This document shows positions 1-9,523 of a stretch of 64,000 nucleotides of DNA, piece after piece. Both the position numbers and the translations under genes were made by a program. The notes below the pieces were generated by a model. It saw nothing but the letters and a program-made list of their open reading frames with translations, searched no databases and was not told the origin of the DNA. Within the stretch, counting starts at the first letter, position 1; every line of letters begins with the position of its first letter. Source of the stretch: Ralstonia sp. 25mfcol4.1 (GTDB taxonomy: Bacteria > Pseudomonadota > Gammaproteobacteria > Burkholderiales > Burkholderiaceae). Location: the NCBI RefSeq assembly GCF_900104095.1, contig NZ_FNJO01000006.1, forward strand, positions 62,001 to 126,000, in the 5' to 3' direction.

Positions 1-1
1 G

Positions 2-220
2 CTGCACGTCGGCGACGATGCGGATCTGGATGTGGTGGGAGCCATCGCGGCAGGCGTTCAGGCCGCGTGGGTGGTGCGCTCGGACGATGCCGCTGCGGCG
101 CGCTGGGCCCGCAGCAGCCAGGCGCCGCATGTGATCGTGCGCGATCTCTATGCGCTGTGCCGGGCCATCGACCCGACCTGCCCGGTGGCGCGCGCGATGC
201 CGGCGGCCGCGGCTATCTGA
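2..220 (+). CDS. C-terminal end of a HAD-like hydrolase (partial)
   Basis: Open from the left window edge to a TGA; 72 codons are visible. The stretch begins LHVGDDADLDVVGA and continues with GAIAAGVQAAWVVR. This matches HAD motif IV, in which the GDD acidic pair binds Mg2+ and is followed by a D..GA..AG helix and a short beta strand. HAD-superfamily enzymes are usually cytosolic phosphatases or dehalogenases; the substrate cannot be told from this tail. The catalytic nucleophile Asp (motif I) lies outside the window. The next gene is on the opposite strand and ends two bases downstream, so the two converge. Confidence 0.75.
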   Translation: MHVGDDADLDVVGAIAAGVQAAWVVRSDDAAAARWARSSQAPHVIVRDLYALCRAIDPTCPVARAMPAAAAI

Positions 221-221
221 T

Positions 222-401
222 TCAGTCTTCGGACTTTTCCTGCGGCACGGCTTTGCCGAGCAGCTTGCCGAGCAGGCCGTTCTTGCCGGTGCCCTGCTGG
301 CGCTGCGACTTCGGGAGCCCACCTGCCCGGTTGGCGCCGGCCTGCTTCAGATTGTTGTTGATCTTCAGGCCCTTGTTCTTTTCCAGGTCGGTTTTCTTCA
401 C
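222..401 (-). CDS. Small basic hypothetical protein (59 aa), GTG start
   Basis: A short gene that an ATG-only search would miss. It reads GTG-AAG-AAA-ACC (MKKTDLEKNKGLKI...) and ends ...VPQEKSED. A GGAAAG Shine-Dalgarno-like sequence lies about 8 bases upstream of the GTG. An in-frame TAA a few codons further upstream (just before a CCA-ATT pair) leaves no other strong start. The product is rich in Lys, Asn and Gln, has no signal peptide or membrane segment, and contains a repeated LLGKLLGK stretch. I do not recognise a function. Composition suggests a nucleic-acid- or ribosome-associated small protein, but that is only a guess. It converges on the HAD-like gene. Confidence 0.6.
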   Translation of the reverse strand: MKKTDLEKNKGLKINNNLKQAGANRAGGLPKSQRQQGTGKNGLLGKLLGKAVPQEKSED

Positions 402-492
402 GGACAGCTTTCCAATTGGTTAAGCCGCGCATTGTACGCATGTGCGGCGGGGCGGCGCGACATCGGGCCAGATCTTCGGCGCAATCCGGGCC

Positions 493-807
493 TTAATCCT
501 CGCCTCTGTCTTCGCCCTTCCCGTCGCCCTTGATGGCCTGCTTGGTCGCCTGGTAGCCGCGCTTCGTGGTATCCGCCACGGCGTGGCCGGCATCCCGCGC
601 GCCATGGCCGATGGTGATGCCGGCTTCCTTGGCGCCGTGGCCAATCGTGCGGGCGACATCGGCCACCGCGTGGCCGGTTTTCTTGCCGGCTTCCTTGACG
701 CCTTCCTTGAAGGCGTGTGCGTCGGAAGACACACTGGCGTGTGCCAGGGGGCTCATGGCGGCCATGGCGGCCAGCGACATCGTGACGATCGTCGTGCGGA
801 GCTTCAT
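493..807 (-). CDS. Secreted hypothetical protein with amphipathic repeats (104 aa)
   Basis: The N terminus (about residues 1-25) is a typical Sec signal peptide: MKLRTT, a hydrophobic core, then an AHA-S cleavage site. The mature part consists of near-repeats: HAVADVARTIGHGAKEAG, then TIGHGARDAGHAVADTTKRG. The recurring units are IGHGA-[KR]-[ED]-AG and HAVAD, predicted as long amphipathic helices resembling LEA/YtxH-like or periplasmic stress proteins. The tail is a very charged GDGKGEDRGED. No enzyme motif is present. It stands alone between convergent and minus-strand neighbours. Function unknown; exported and helical is what the sequence supports. Confidence 0.7.
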   Translation of the reverse strand: MKLRTTIVTMSLAAMAAMSPLAHASVSSDAHAFKEGVKEAGKKTGHAVADVARTIGHGAKEAGITIGHGARDAGHAVADTTKRGYQATKQAIKGDGKGEDRGED

Positions 808-890
808 GTTTGGATCTGGTCCGTAGCGGGTTTCACGTGGCCGTATTTTACGCGCGCCCGCGCCGCGATGCCCTGGCGCGGGCAGCCGTG

Positions 891-2141
<1,251 letters not shown>

Positions 2142-2186
2142 ATCCGCGCCTCCCTGTCAGGTTTGAAGTCGGGGCGCGGGCCGCAG

Positions 2187-3092
2187 TCAGGCGGAGGGCT
2201 TGCGCGCCCCCCACGGCAGCATTCCGCGCCAGGGCCATCCCAGCGTCATGCCCGCGGCAGCCAGCAGGATCAATGCCGCCCCGCCGATTTGCGACAGGTG
2301 CAGATGATGCCCGAAGGCCAGCCGGTCCACCAGAATGGCCACGATAGGATAAATGAACGACAGGGCGCCTGTCAGGTGCGTGGGCAGCTTCTGGATCGCG
2401 CCATACAGCAGGATGTACATCAGCCCGGTATGGACAAAGCCCATGGTCGCCAGCGTGGCCCAGGGCAGGGCGCCGGCCGGCAGGTCGGCGCGCAGCGCCA
2501 TCGGCAGCAGCATGACGGTGCCCACCAGCACGTGGATCAGCGCGATCAGGTGCGGCGGCACGCCCTTGAGCTGCTTGGCGATCAGCGCCGCCAGCGCGTA
2601 GAAGAACGCCGCGCCCAGCGCCAGCCCGATGCCCAGCAGGTAGTTGCCGTGCGCCGCGCCGGCGCCGGGCTTCCCCTGCACGATCAGCAGCATGCCGCCA
2701 AACGCCAGCAGCAGCCACGCCACCTTGGCCAGGGTAAGGCGCTCGCCCAGGAACAGCGCGCCCAGCGCCACCAGCATGAACGGCTGGGTGTTGTACACCG
2801 CCGTGGCAATCGAGATCGAAGCGCCTTCGTATGCCGAAAACAGTAGCAGCCAGTTAGCGACGATGGCCACCCCGCCGGCCACGGCCAGCAGCGCCTGCCG
2901 CAGCGAGATGCCGCCCGGCCGCAGGTAGCCACGCGCGGCGCAGACCGGCACCAGGACCAGCGCGCCGAAGGCGCAGCGCCAGAACACCACCTGGGTGACA
3001 GGTCTCCCCGATACCACAACCAGCCAGCCGATGGTGCCCGAGATCACCATCGCCGCCACCATTTCCAGCATGCCCCGCGTTCTGTCGTTCAC
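2187..3092 (-). CDS. EamA/DMT-family transporter
   Basis: About 301 aa with ten hydrophobic segments and two EamA repeats (around residues 9-140 and 155-290), typical of drug/metabolite exporters of the inner membrane. I chose the GTG start (MNDRTRGMLEMVAAM) because GGAGACG lies a few bases upstream; an upstream in-frame ATG would add 25 polar residues before the first helix. It is divergent from an Lrp/AsnC regulator, the usual arrangement for amino-acid or metabolite exporters controlled by an Lrp-type sensor, so export of an amino acid is a reasonable inference. The substrate cannot be read from sequence. Confidence 0.85.
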   Translation of the reverse strand: MNDRTRGMLEMVAAMVISGTIGWLVVVSGRPVTQVVFWRCAFGALVLVPVCAARGYLRPGGISLRQALLAVAGGVAIVANWLLLFSAYEGASISIATAVYNTQPFMLVALGALFLGERLTLAKVAWLLLAFGGMLLIVQGKPGAGAAHGNYLLGIGLALGAAFFYALAALIAKQLKGVPPHLIALIHVLVGTVMLLPMALRADLPAGALPWATLATMGFVHTGLMYILLYGAIQKLPTHLTGALSFIYPIVAILVDRLAFGHHLHLSQIGGAALILLAAAGMTLGWPWRGMLPWGARKPSA

Positions 3093-3149
3093 GGCCGTCT
3101 CCCGTTCCTGTGATGGCAACTTTGCCAAATGAGGGTTGCAGTTTAAGGG

Positions 3150-3169
3150 CTGTGGCCTACAATCCACAG
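3150..3169. promoter_or_regulatory. Inverted repeat in the divergent EamA/AsnC promoter region
   Basis: CTGTGG and CCACAG form a perfect 6-bp inverted repeat with an 8-bp spacer, centred between the two divergent genes and about 65 bases upstream of the regulator's ATG. Lrp/AsnC proteins bind such short dyads and often autoregulate. Operator function is inferred from position. Confidence 0.4.
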
Positions 3170-3233
3170 TCGAAAATGCAGGCTGTTCCCACTTTGTTCT
3201 GTATTTTGTAAGGTGATTTTCAGGAAATACCTT

Positions 3234-3671
3234 ATGTCTCTCGATGATATCGACCGTCGCATCCTGGCCCTGCTGCAGCAGGACGCCCGCCTGCCCGTAA
3301 AAGCCCTGGCCGAGCAGGTCGGCCTGTCGTCGCCAGGCGCGTCCGAGCGGCTGCGCCGGCTTGAGGACCGTGGCGTGATCCGCGGCTTCACGGTCGACGT
3401 GGAACCGCGCACGCTAGGGTTTTCGATGCAGGCCATCGTCCGCATCAAGCCCTTGCCGGGCAAGCTGCAGGCGGTGCAGAAGCTGATCGAGGCCATCCCC
3501 GAATTCGCCGAATGCGACAAGGTGACCGGCGACGACTGCTTTATCGGCCGGCTGTATTTGCGATCTATCGAGCACCTGGACCATATCCTGGAGCAGATCA
3601 CCGAGATGGCCGAGACCAGTTCGGCCATCGTGAAGTCGCAACCGGTCAAGCGAAGGCTGCCTCCGCTGTAG
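3234..3671 (+). CDS. Lrp/AsnC-family transcriptional regulator
   Basis: 145 aa. The N terminus (residues 1-60) is the AsnC winged HTH: LDDIDRRILALLQQDAR, then LPVKALAEQVGLSSPGASERLRRLEDRGVI. The C-terminal half is the RAM/AsnC ligand-binding alpha-beta domain with the expected GDDCFIGRLY core. I prefer the ATG at 3234 (AGGA upstream, begins MSLDDID as in the family) to a GTG seven codons earlier. It is divergent from an EamA exporter, so it probably senses an amino acid or related effector and switches that exporter. A dyad between the two genes is a candidate operator. Confidence 0.9.
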   Translation: MSLDDIDRRILALLQQDARLPVKALAEQVGLSSPGASERLRRLEDRGVIRGFTVDVEPRTLGFSMQAIVRIKPLPGKLQAVQKLIEAIPEFAECDKVTGDDCFIGRLYLRSIEHLDHILEQITEMAETSSAIVKSQPVKRRLPPL

Positions 3672-3821
3672 CCATGGACCGGCCGCCAGACCGGGCAAGG
3701 GCTGTGGGATAATCCCCAGCTTTGCCCGGCGCCCGGCTCACAAGGCCGCCCGCACGGGTTTGTCCTGGCCCTGTCGATCCCCCGTGGGCCGCTGCGTTTG
3801 CGTAATTTCCAAGCACCCACA

Positions 3822-5681
3822 ATGCCCACATACCGTTCCAAGACCTCCACCGCCGGCCGCAACATGGCAGGTGCGCGCTCGCTGTGGCGCGCCACCGGCA
3901 TGAAAGACGAAGACTTCCAGAAGCCGATCATCGCGGTGGTCAATTCGTTTACCCAGTTCGTGCCGGGTCACGTCCACCTGAAGGACCTGGGCCAGCTCGT
4001 CGCGCGCGAGATCGAAGCCGCCGGCGGCGTGGCCAAGGAATTCAACACCATCGCCGTTGACGACGGCATCGCCATGGGCCACGACGGCATGCTGTATTCG
4101 CTGCCGAGCCGCGACATCATCGCGGATTCGGTCGAATACATGGTCAATGCCCACTGCGCCGATGCCATGGTGTGCATCTCGAACTGCGACAAGATCACCC
4201 CGGGCATGCTGATGGCCGCCATGCGCCTGAACATCCCGGTGATCTTCGTCTCGGGCGGCCCGATGGAAGCCGGCAAGACGCGCCTGGCCAACCCGGTGAC
4301 CAAGACCATCGAACTGAAGAAGCTCGACCTGGTGGACGCCATGGTGATGGCCGCCGACCCGTCGTATTCGGACGAGGATGTGGCGCAGGTCGAGCGTTCG
4401 GCCTGCCCCACGTGCGGCTCGTGCTCGGGCATGTTCACGGCCAACTCGATGAACTGCCTGACCGAGGCGCTGGGCCTGTCGCTGCCCGGCAACGGCACCG
4501 TGGTGGCCACGCACGCCGACCGCGAACAGCTGTTCAAGCGCGCCGGCCAGCGCATCGTCGATCTGGCCCGCATGTACTACGAGCAGAACGACGAGCGCGT
4601 GCTGCCGCGTTCGGTGGGCTTCAAGGCGTTCGAGAACGCCATGACGCTGGACATCGCCATGGGCGGGTCCACCAACACCATCCTGCACCTGCTGGCGATT
4701 GCGCGTGAAGCCGAGATCGACTTCACGATGGCCGATATCGACCGCATGTCGCGTTCGGTGCCGCAGCTCTGCAAGGTGGCGCCAAACACCAACAAGTACC
4801 ACATCGAGGACGTGCATCGCGCTGGCGGCATCATGGCCATCCTGGGCGAACTGGACCGCGCCGGCAAGCTGCACACCGACGTGCCGACCGTGCATACGCC
4901 CACGCTCAGGGACGCGCTGGACCAGTGGGACATCGTCCGCACGCAGGACGAAGCCGTGCGCACGTTCTACATGGCCGGCCCGGCCGGCATCCCCACGCAG
5001 GTGGCGTTCAGCCAGAACACGCGCTGGCTCAGCCTGGACCTGGACCGTGCCGAAGGCTGCATCCGCTCGTACGAGCACGCGTTCTCGAAGGAAGGCGGCC
5101 TGGCCGTGCTGACCGGCAATATCGCGCTGGACGGCTGCGTGGTGAAGACCGCGGGCGTGGACGAAAGCATCCTGGTGTTCGAGGGCACGGCCCACGTCAC
5201 CGAGTCGCAGGACGAGGCGGTCGAGAACATCCTGAACGACAAGGTCAAGGCCGGCGACGTGGTGATCGTGCGCTACGAAGGCCCGAAGGGCGGGCCGGGC
5301 ATGCAGGAAATGCTGTATCCGACCAGCTACATCAAGTCCAAGGGCCTGGGCAAGGCGTGTGCACTGCTGACGGATGGCCGCTTCTCGGGCGGCACCTCGG
5401 GCCTGTCGATCGGGCACTGCTCGCCCGAGGCGGCGGCCGGTGGCGCCATCGGTCTGGTGCGCGACGGCGACAGGATCCGCATCGACATTCCCAACCGCAC
5501 GATCGACGTGCTGGTGTCGGACGAGGAGCTGGCCACCCGCCGTGCCGAGCAGGATGCCCGTGGCTGGAAGCCGGCCAAGGCGCGTCCGCGCAAGGTGTCG
5601 GCCGCGCTCAAGGCCTATGCCAAGCTGGTGATGTCCGCCGACAAGGGCGCCGTGCGCGACCTGTCGCTGCTCGACGACTGA
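3822..5681 (+). CDS. ilvD: Dihydroxy-acid dehydratase
   Basis: 619 aa, the normal length for E. coli-type IlvD, beginning [20 protein letters not shown] as in that family. It dehydrates 2,3-dihydroxy-3-methylbutanoate (and the methylpentanoate analogue) in valine/isoleucine synthesis, in the cytosol. Fe-S ligands are visible in [11 protein letters not shown] and [18 protein letters not shown]; the C-terminal [19 protein letters not shown] signature is intact. The start was set at 3822 rather than an upstream in-frame ATG (3798) by alignment with the family N terminus. The gene stands alone, followed by a strong terminator, so it is monocistronic here, apart from any ilvBN/ilvC genes. Confidence 0.97.
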   Translation: MPTYRSKTSTAGRNMAGARSLWRATGMKDEDFQKPIIAVVNSFTQFVPGHVHLKDLGQLVAREIEAAGGVAKEFNTIAVDDGIAMGHDGMLYSLPSRDIIADSVEYMVNAHCADAMVCISNCDKITPGMLMAAMRLNIPVIFVSGGPMEAGKTRLANPVTKTIELKKLDLVDAMVMAADPSYSDEDVAQVERSACPTCGSCSGMFTANSMNCLTEALGLSLPGNGTVVATHADREQLFKRAGQRIVDLARMYYEQNDERVLPRSVGFKAFENAMTLDIAMGGSTNTILHLLAIAREAEIDFTMADIDRMSRSVPQLCKVAPNTNKYHIEDVHRAGGIMAILGELDRAGKLHTDVPTVHTPTLRDALDQWDIVRTQDEAVRTFYMAGPAGIPTQVAFSQNTRWLSLDLDRAEGCIRSYEHAFSKEGGLAVLTGNIALDGCVVKTAGVDESILVFEGTAHVTESQDEAVENILNDKVKAGDVVIVRYEGPKGGPGMQEMLYPTSYIKSKGLGKACALLTDGRFSGGTSGLSIGHCSPEAAAGGAIGLVRDGDRIRIDIPNRTIDVLVSDEELATRRAEQDARGWKPAKARPRKVSAALKAYAKLVMSADKGAVRDLSLLDD

Positions 5682-5714
5682 TCTGCCGGGCCCGGGCGGC
5701 CCGCTCGATCGCGC

Positions 5715-5755
5715 AACGCCGCGCGCCCCGCCAGTCGGGACGCGCGGCGTTTTTG
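5715..5755 (+). terminator. Rho-independent terminator after ilvD
   Basis: AACGCCGCGCG (5715-5725) pairs with CGCGCGGCGTT (5741-5751) around a 15-base loop and runs into TTTTT. It lies about 35 bases after the ilvD stop and insulates ilvD from the following Bug receptor gene. Confidence 0.85.
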
Positions 5756-5893
5756 CATCTGGCCCCGGTTTCAGCCCGTGAAACTTTGATGCGCTGCAGA
5801 GTGACACGGCTCGGTCCGGCGCCTATAAGCCTTGTGGCAAGACCGTTTCGCGAATTTCACTCCGCAAAACCTTGGCGATCCAGGAGCGTGCGC

Positions 5894-6874
5894 ATGCCCC
5901 CCGTCCGCAAGCTGTTGCTGTCCCTGTCGGTGCTGTCCTTCCCGATGCTGGCCGTCGTGCCCGCCGCCCAGGCGCAGGCGTGGCCGGCCAAGCCGATCCG
6001 CATGGTGGTGCCGTATCCGCCCGGCGGGCCCACCGACATCGTGGCGCGCGTGGTGGGGCAGAAGCTGTCCGAGCGGCTGGGCCAGCCTGTCGTCGTCGAC
6101 AACCGGCCCGGCGCCGGCGGCAATATCGGCGCGGACGCCGTAGCCAAGTCGGCCCCCGATGGCTACACGATGCTGGTGGCCACCACCGCGCACGCCATCA
6201 ACATGACGCTGTTCGCCAGGCCGGGCTACCACACGCGTACCGACTTTGCACCGGTGTCGATGCTGACCAGCGGCCCGCTGGTGCTGGTGACCGCGCCGTC
6301 CACCCCGGTTCACAACGTGGCCGAACTGATCGCGATGGCCAGGGCGAATCCGGGGAAGGTCACGTTTGCCAGCTCGGGTAACGGGCAGTCCACGCACCTG
6401 TCGGCCGAACTGTTCGACAGCATGGCCGGCATCCGCATGACCCACGTGCCTTACAAAGGCAGCGCGCCTGCGCTGACCGATGTGATGGCGGGGCAGGCCA
6501 CGGTGATGTTCGACACCATGCTGTCGGCCATGCCGTTCGTGCGCGACGGCAAGCTGCGCGCGCTGGCCGTGACCGGCGCCGCGCGGTCGCCGGCGGCACC
6601 CGATATCCCCACCATGGCACAGGCGGGCCTGCCCGGCTACGAGGCCACCGCGTGGAACGCGTTGCTGTTGCCGGCCGGCACGCCCGCGGCCGTGGTCGAC
6701 AAGCTTGGTGAGGCCCTCAAGGCCGTGCTGACCCAGGAAGACGTGCGTACGCGCTTCGCCACGCAGGGCTTCACCGCCACGTGGACCTCGCCGGCGGACA
6801 CCGGCAGGTTCGTCGCCAGCGAGATCGACAAATGGGGCAAGGTGGTGAAGGCGTCGGGTGCGACGATCGACTGA
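5894..6874 (+). CDS. Bug/TctC-family periplasmic solute-binding receptor (1)
   Basis: 326 aa with a Sec signal peptide (about residues 1-29, ending AAQAQA). The family core is clear: WPAKPIRMVVPYPPGG, then VVVDNRPGAGGNIGADAVAKSAPDGYTML, then the HVPYKGSAPALTDVMAGQ ligand-pocket segment. Bug proteins bind carboxylates, amides or aromatic acids in the periplasm, some feeding tripartite tricarboxylate transporters. No tctA or tctB lies nearby, so this is an orphan receptor. GGAG lies about 10 bases before the ATG. It is cut off from ilvD by a terminator and sits about 390 bases upstream of a second Bug gene, so it may or may not belong to the following catabolic operon. Confidence 0.93.
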   Translation: MPPVRKLLLSLSVLSFPMLAVVPAAQAQAWPAKPIRMVVPYPPGGPTDIVARVVGQKLSERLGQPVVVDNRPGAGGNIGADAVAKSAPDGYTMLVATTAHAINMTLFARPGYHTRTDFAPVSMLTSGPLVLVTAPSTPVHNVAELIAMARANPGKVTFASSGNGQSTHLSAELFDSMAGIRMTHVPYKGSAPALTDVMAGQATVMFDTMLSAMPFVRDGKLRALAVTGAARSPAAPDIPTMAQAGLPGYEATAWNALLLPAGTPAAVVDKLGEALKAVLTQEDVRTRFATQGFTATWTSPADTGRFVASEIDKWGKVVKASGATID

Positions 6875-7056
6875 ACGCCCGCGCCCCGGACCACACCACG
6901 CATACCGCGCGCCCCATCGGCGCAGGCGCCCACTACGCCGCGTTCCGCCTGTCGGTGCCCTGTGCGGGCGCCATGCGGCGGACCCCTGAGCCTGCTGCGA
7001 CGGCTCTATCCGCCCCGCCTCTGACATTCCTCCTCTGCATTCCGTAGTATTGACTT

Positions 7057-7081
7057 GCGCCATGTCTGTGTACCATGGCGC
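7057..7081. promoter_or_regulatory. Perfect 8-bp inverted repeat upstream of the dehydratase operon
   Basis: GCGCCATG (7057-7064) and CATGGCGC (7074-7081), spacer 9 bp, immediately after a TTGACT hexamer. It could be an operator or a weak RNA hairpin; no T-run follows, so it is not a standard terminator. Confidence 0.4.
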
Positions 7082-7162
7082 GCTTTCGGACGGCGCCGGC
7101 GCGGCGTGCGACTGGATGGCCGCCATGCGGGGCCGACAATGTCTGGACATCCGTCGCGCTGA

Positions 7163-7189
7163 CTGGTCCCGTGGATAGGACCAGCTGGT
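7163..7189. promoter_or_regulatory. Candidate GntR operator (three CTGGT/ACCAG half-sites)
   Basis: CTGGTCC (7163-7169) and GGACCAG (7178-7184) are a perfect 7-bp dyad with an 8-bp spacer. The second arm also forms a continuous 10-bp palindrome ACCAGCTGGT (7180-7189). TGGT/ACCA half-sites are typical of several GntR-family operators, and a GntR gene lies at the end of this operon, so an autoregulatory operator is plausible. Confidence 0.45.
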
Positions 7190-7264
7190 TCCATTGAGTG
7201 ACCGGGCCATGGGGCATAGAGTCCGCCTGAACCCCACGGGAAGTACAAAGAGGCGGAGACACAG

Positions 7265-8239
7265 ATGTTGATCAGTCGAAGAAAGCTGTTGGCCGGCGCG
7301 ACGCCGGCCATGTTTGCAACCCTGGCCCCGGTCGGGCACGCGGTGGCGCAGGACAAGCCGATCACGATCGTGGTGGGCAGCCCGGCCGGCGGTACCACCG
7401 ACGCGCTGGCGCGCCTGATTGCCCGCTCGCTGGGCGACACGCTGCACCGCACGGTGGTGGTGGACAACCGGCCCGGCGCCGGCGGCAATATCGCCGCGCA
7501 GTATGTGGCGCGTGCCACGCCGGACGGCAGCACGCTGCTGATGAGCTTTACCGGCCATACCATCAACGCATCGCTCTACAAGAACCTGCCGTTCGATCCG
7601 GTCAAGGACTTCACGCCGATCACCATGGTGGCGCGCGTGCCCAGCGTGCTGGTTGCCCGCAAGGGCGTGCCGTTCGACAACACGGCGGGCCTGATCGACT
7701 ACGCGAAGAAGAACCCCGGCAAGCTCACGTTCGCGATTGGCGCGCAGGGCTCGTCGCTGCATCTGGCCAGCGAGCAGTTCAAGATGGCCACCGGCACCGA
7801 CATCGTGAACATCCCGTACAAGGGCACCAACCCGGCGCTGACCGACGTGCTCGGCAACAACACCGTGGACCTGATGTTCGCCAGCACGGTGAACGTGCTG
7901 CCGCACCTGAAGTCGGGCACGCTGAAGTTCCTGGGCGTCAGCAGCAGGGACGCACTGCCGCAGTTCCCGGGCGTGCCCCCGATCGGCCAGACCGTGAAGG
8001 GCTTCGAGTCGTCGGCGTGGTTCGGCCTGTTCGGCCCGGCCAGGCTGCCGCCGGCCATCACGGAGCAGCTCTATCGCGCGGTCAAGGTGGCCGTCGATGA
8101 CCCGGCCTACAAGACACGCATAGAGACCGAGGCGGCCACGGCCGTCAGCATGACGCCGCAGGCGTTCGGCGCGTTCGTGCGCAGCGACATCCAGCACTGG
8201 GCCAGGGTGATCCAGGCGTCTGGTACCAAAGTAGAGTAA
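7265..8239 (+). CDS. Bug/TctC-family periplasmic solute-binding receptor (2), probable Tat export
   Basis: 324 aa. The N terminus SRRKLLAGATP resembles a twin-arginine signal, with cleavage probably after AVAQ. The family core is present: ITIVVGSPAGGTTDALARL, VVVDNRPGAGGNIAAQYVA, and NIPYKGTNPALTDVLGNN. The gene ends 9 bases before the dehydratase large subunit, so it is almost certainly co-transcribed with it. Its ligand is therefore likely to be the dicarboxylate degraded by that operon. No membrane partner (TctAB) is encoded here, so it would have to share a transporter encoded elsewhere. Confidence 0.93.
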   Translation: MLISRRKLLAGATPAMFATLAPVGHAVAQDKPITIVVGSPAGGTTDALARLIARSLGDTLHRTVVVDNRPGAGGNIAAQYVARATPDGSTLLMSFTGHTINASLYKNLPFDPVKDFTPITMVARVPSVLVARKGVPFDNTAGLIDYAKKNPGKLTFAIGAQGSSLHLASEQFKMATGTDIVNIPYKGTNPALTDVLGNNTVDLMFASTVNVLPHLKSGTLKFLGVSSRDALPQFPGVPPIGQTVKGFESSAWFGLFGPARLPPAITEQLYRAVKVAVDDPAYKTRIETEAATAVSMTPQAFGAFVRSDIQHWARVIQASGTKVE

Positions 8240-8248
8240 GGAATAGCA

Positions 8249-9523
8249 ATGACTGGCCAGACATTGGCGCAGAAACTGTTGGCCAGGGCCGCGGGCCGGG
8301 CCGACGTGGCGCCCGGCGAGATTGTCACGTGTCGCGTGGATCTGGCGATGATGCATGACTCGAGCGGCCCCCGCCGCGTGAAGCCGATGCTGGAGAAGCT
8401 CGGCGCGAAGGTGTGGGATCCGGACAAGGTGGTGCTGGTCACCGACCACTACGTGCCCGCGCATGACGACGACAGCCGCAGGATCGTCCAGATCGCGCGC
8501 GACTGGGCGCGCGACGAAGGCGTGGCGCGCTTCCACGACATGGAAGGCATCTGCCACGTGGTGGTGCCGCAGAAGGGCTATCTGCGCCCCGGCATGTTCG
8601 CGGTGGGCGGCGACAGCCATTCATCCACCGGCGGCGCGTTCGGCGCCTACATGTTCGGCATCGGCGCCACCGAGATGCTGGGTGTGCTGGTGACTGGCGA
8701 GATCTGGGTGCGCGTGCCGCACACCATCCGCATGCGCTGGCATGGCCGCCTGGGCGCCGGTGTCTCGGCCAAGGACATGATGCTGCGCATGTGCACGCGC
8801 TTCGGCATGGACGGCGGCCAGTACCAGGCCGTGGAGTACACCGGCGACACCGTATCGGCGCTGTCGATGCAGGAACGCATGACGCTGTCGAACATGACCG
8901 CCGAACTGGGCGGGCAGGTGGGGCTCATCGCCCCCGACGCCACCACGCGCGACTGGCTGCTGGCCGCCGGCGCCCCGGCCGATGCCATCGATATCCACGG
9001 ATGGCAGTCGGACGCCGACGCAGCCTGCCTGGCCGTGCATGACTTCGATGCCGCGACGCTGGCGCCGCAGGTGTCGCGCCCGCACACCCCCGCCAACGCC
9101 GACGACGTGGATGTCTTCGGCGGCGTGGGTATCGACATCGCCTATATCGGCGCCTGCACCGGCGCCAAGCTCGATGACCTGCGCATGGCGGCGCAGGTGC
9201 TGCGCGGCAAGCGCGTGGCACGGGGAACGCGCCTGCTGGTGGCGCCGGCCAGTGCCGCAGACCAGCAGCGCGCCGCGCGGGAAGGCACGCTGGCCGCGCT
9301 GACCGATGCCGGCGCGGAGCTGCTGCCGAACGCCTGTGGCGCCTGCGCGGGCTACGGCGAACACCGGTTTGGCGAAGACACCGTGGTGATCAGCGCCACG
9401 GCCCGCAATTTCAAGGGCCGCATGGGCGCGGCCTCTTCGCAGGTCTACCTCGGCTCGCCGTACACGGTGGCCGCTTCGGCCATTGCCGGCCGCATTGCCG
9501 ATCCACGGGAGGTGCTGGCATGA
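8249..9523 (+). CDS. Aconitase/IPM-dehydratase-family large subunit; candidate 2,3-dimethylmalate dehydratase
   Basis: 424 aa, the length of the short archaeal-type LeuC/DmdA subunits. Motifs: LAMMHDSSGP near residue 30, AVGGDSHSSTGGAFGAYMFGIGATEM, and the three [4Fe-4S] cysteines in YIGACTGAKLDDL and PNACGACAGYG. The enzyme adds or removes water across a dicarboxylate C=C bond in the cytosol. The stop overlaps the small-subunit start (ATGA). The partner lyase downstream is of the PEP-mutase type, which points away from leucine synthesis. The DmdAB-Dml set of Eubacterium barkeri nicotinate catabolism has this composition, and subunit lengths agree with it as I remember them. Isopropylmalate or another methyl-substituted malate remains possible. 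Confidence 0.85.
   Translation: MTGQTLAQKLLARAAGRADVAPGEIVTCRVDLAMMHDSSGPRRVKPMLEKLGAKVWDPDKVVLVTDHYVPAHDDDSRRIVQIARDWARDEGVARFHDMEGICHVVVPQKGYLRPGMFAVGGDSHSSTGGAFGAYMFGIGATEMLGVLVTGEIWVRVPHTIRMRWHGRLGAGVSAKDMMLRMCTRFGMDGGQYQAVEYTGDTVSALSMQERMTLSNMTAELGGQVGLIAPDATTRDWLLAAGAPADAIDIHGWQSDADAACLAVHDFDAATLAPQVSRPHTPANADDVDVFGGVGIDIAYIGACTGAKLDDLRMAAQVLRGKRVARGTRLLVAPASAADQQRAAREGTLAALTDAGAELLPNACGACAGYGEHRFGEDTVVISATARNFKGRMGAASSQVYLGSPYTVAASAIAGRIADPREVLA

Larger units (their letters stand above)
6875..7264. other. 390-bp intergenic region with two inverted repeats
   Basis: No convincing gene. The 3' half looks like a control region for the dehydratase-lyase operon. It contains the two dyads annotated separately (7057-7081 and 7163-7189), a TTGACT at 7050, and a GAGGCGGAGAC purine-rich ribosome-binding region just before the ATG at 7265. 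The 5' half has nothing I can recognise. Confidence 0.5.

Noticed and set aside
3738..5807. A 689-codon minus-strand open frame opposite ilvD
   Set aside because: ilvD is certain; the antisense product is low-complexity (HHQ, RRH-rich) and has no recognisable fold.
5771..8620. A 949-codon open frame on the minus strand across both Bug genes and the dehydratase start
   Set aside because: It is antisense to three genes with clear family motifs. Its own translation is Arg/Ala/His-rich without domains, as expected for frame shadows in GC-rich DNA.
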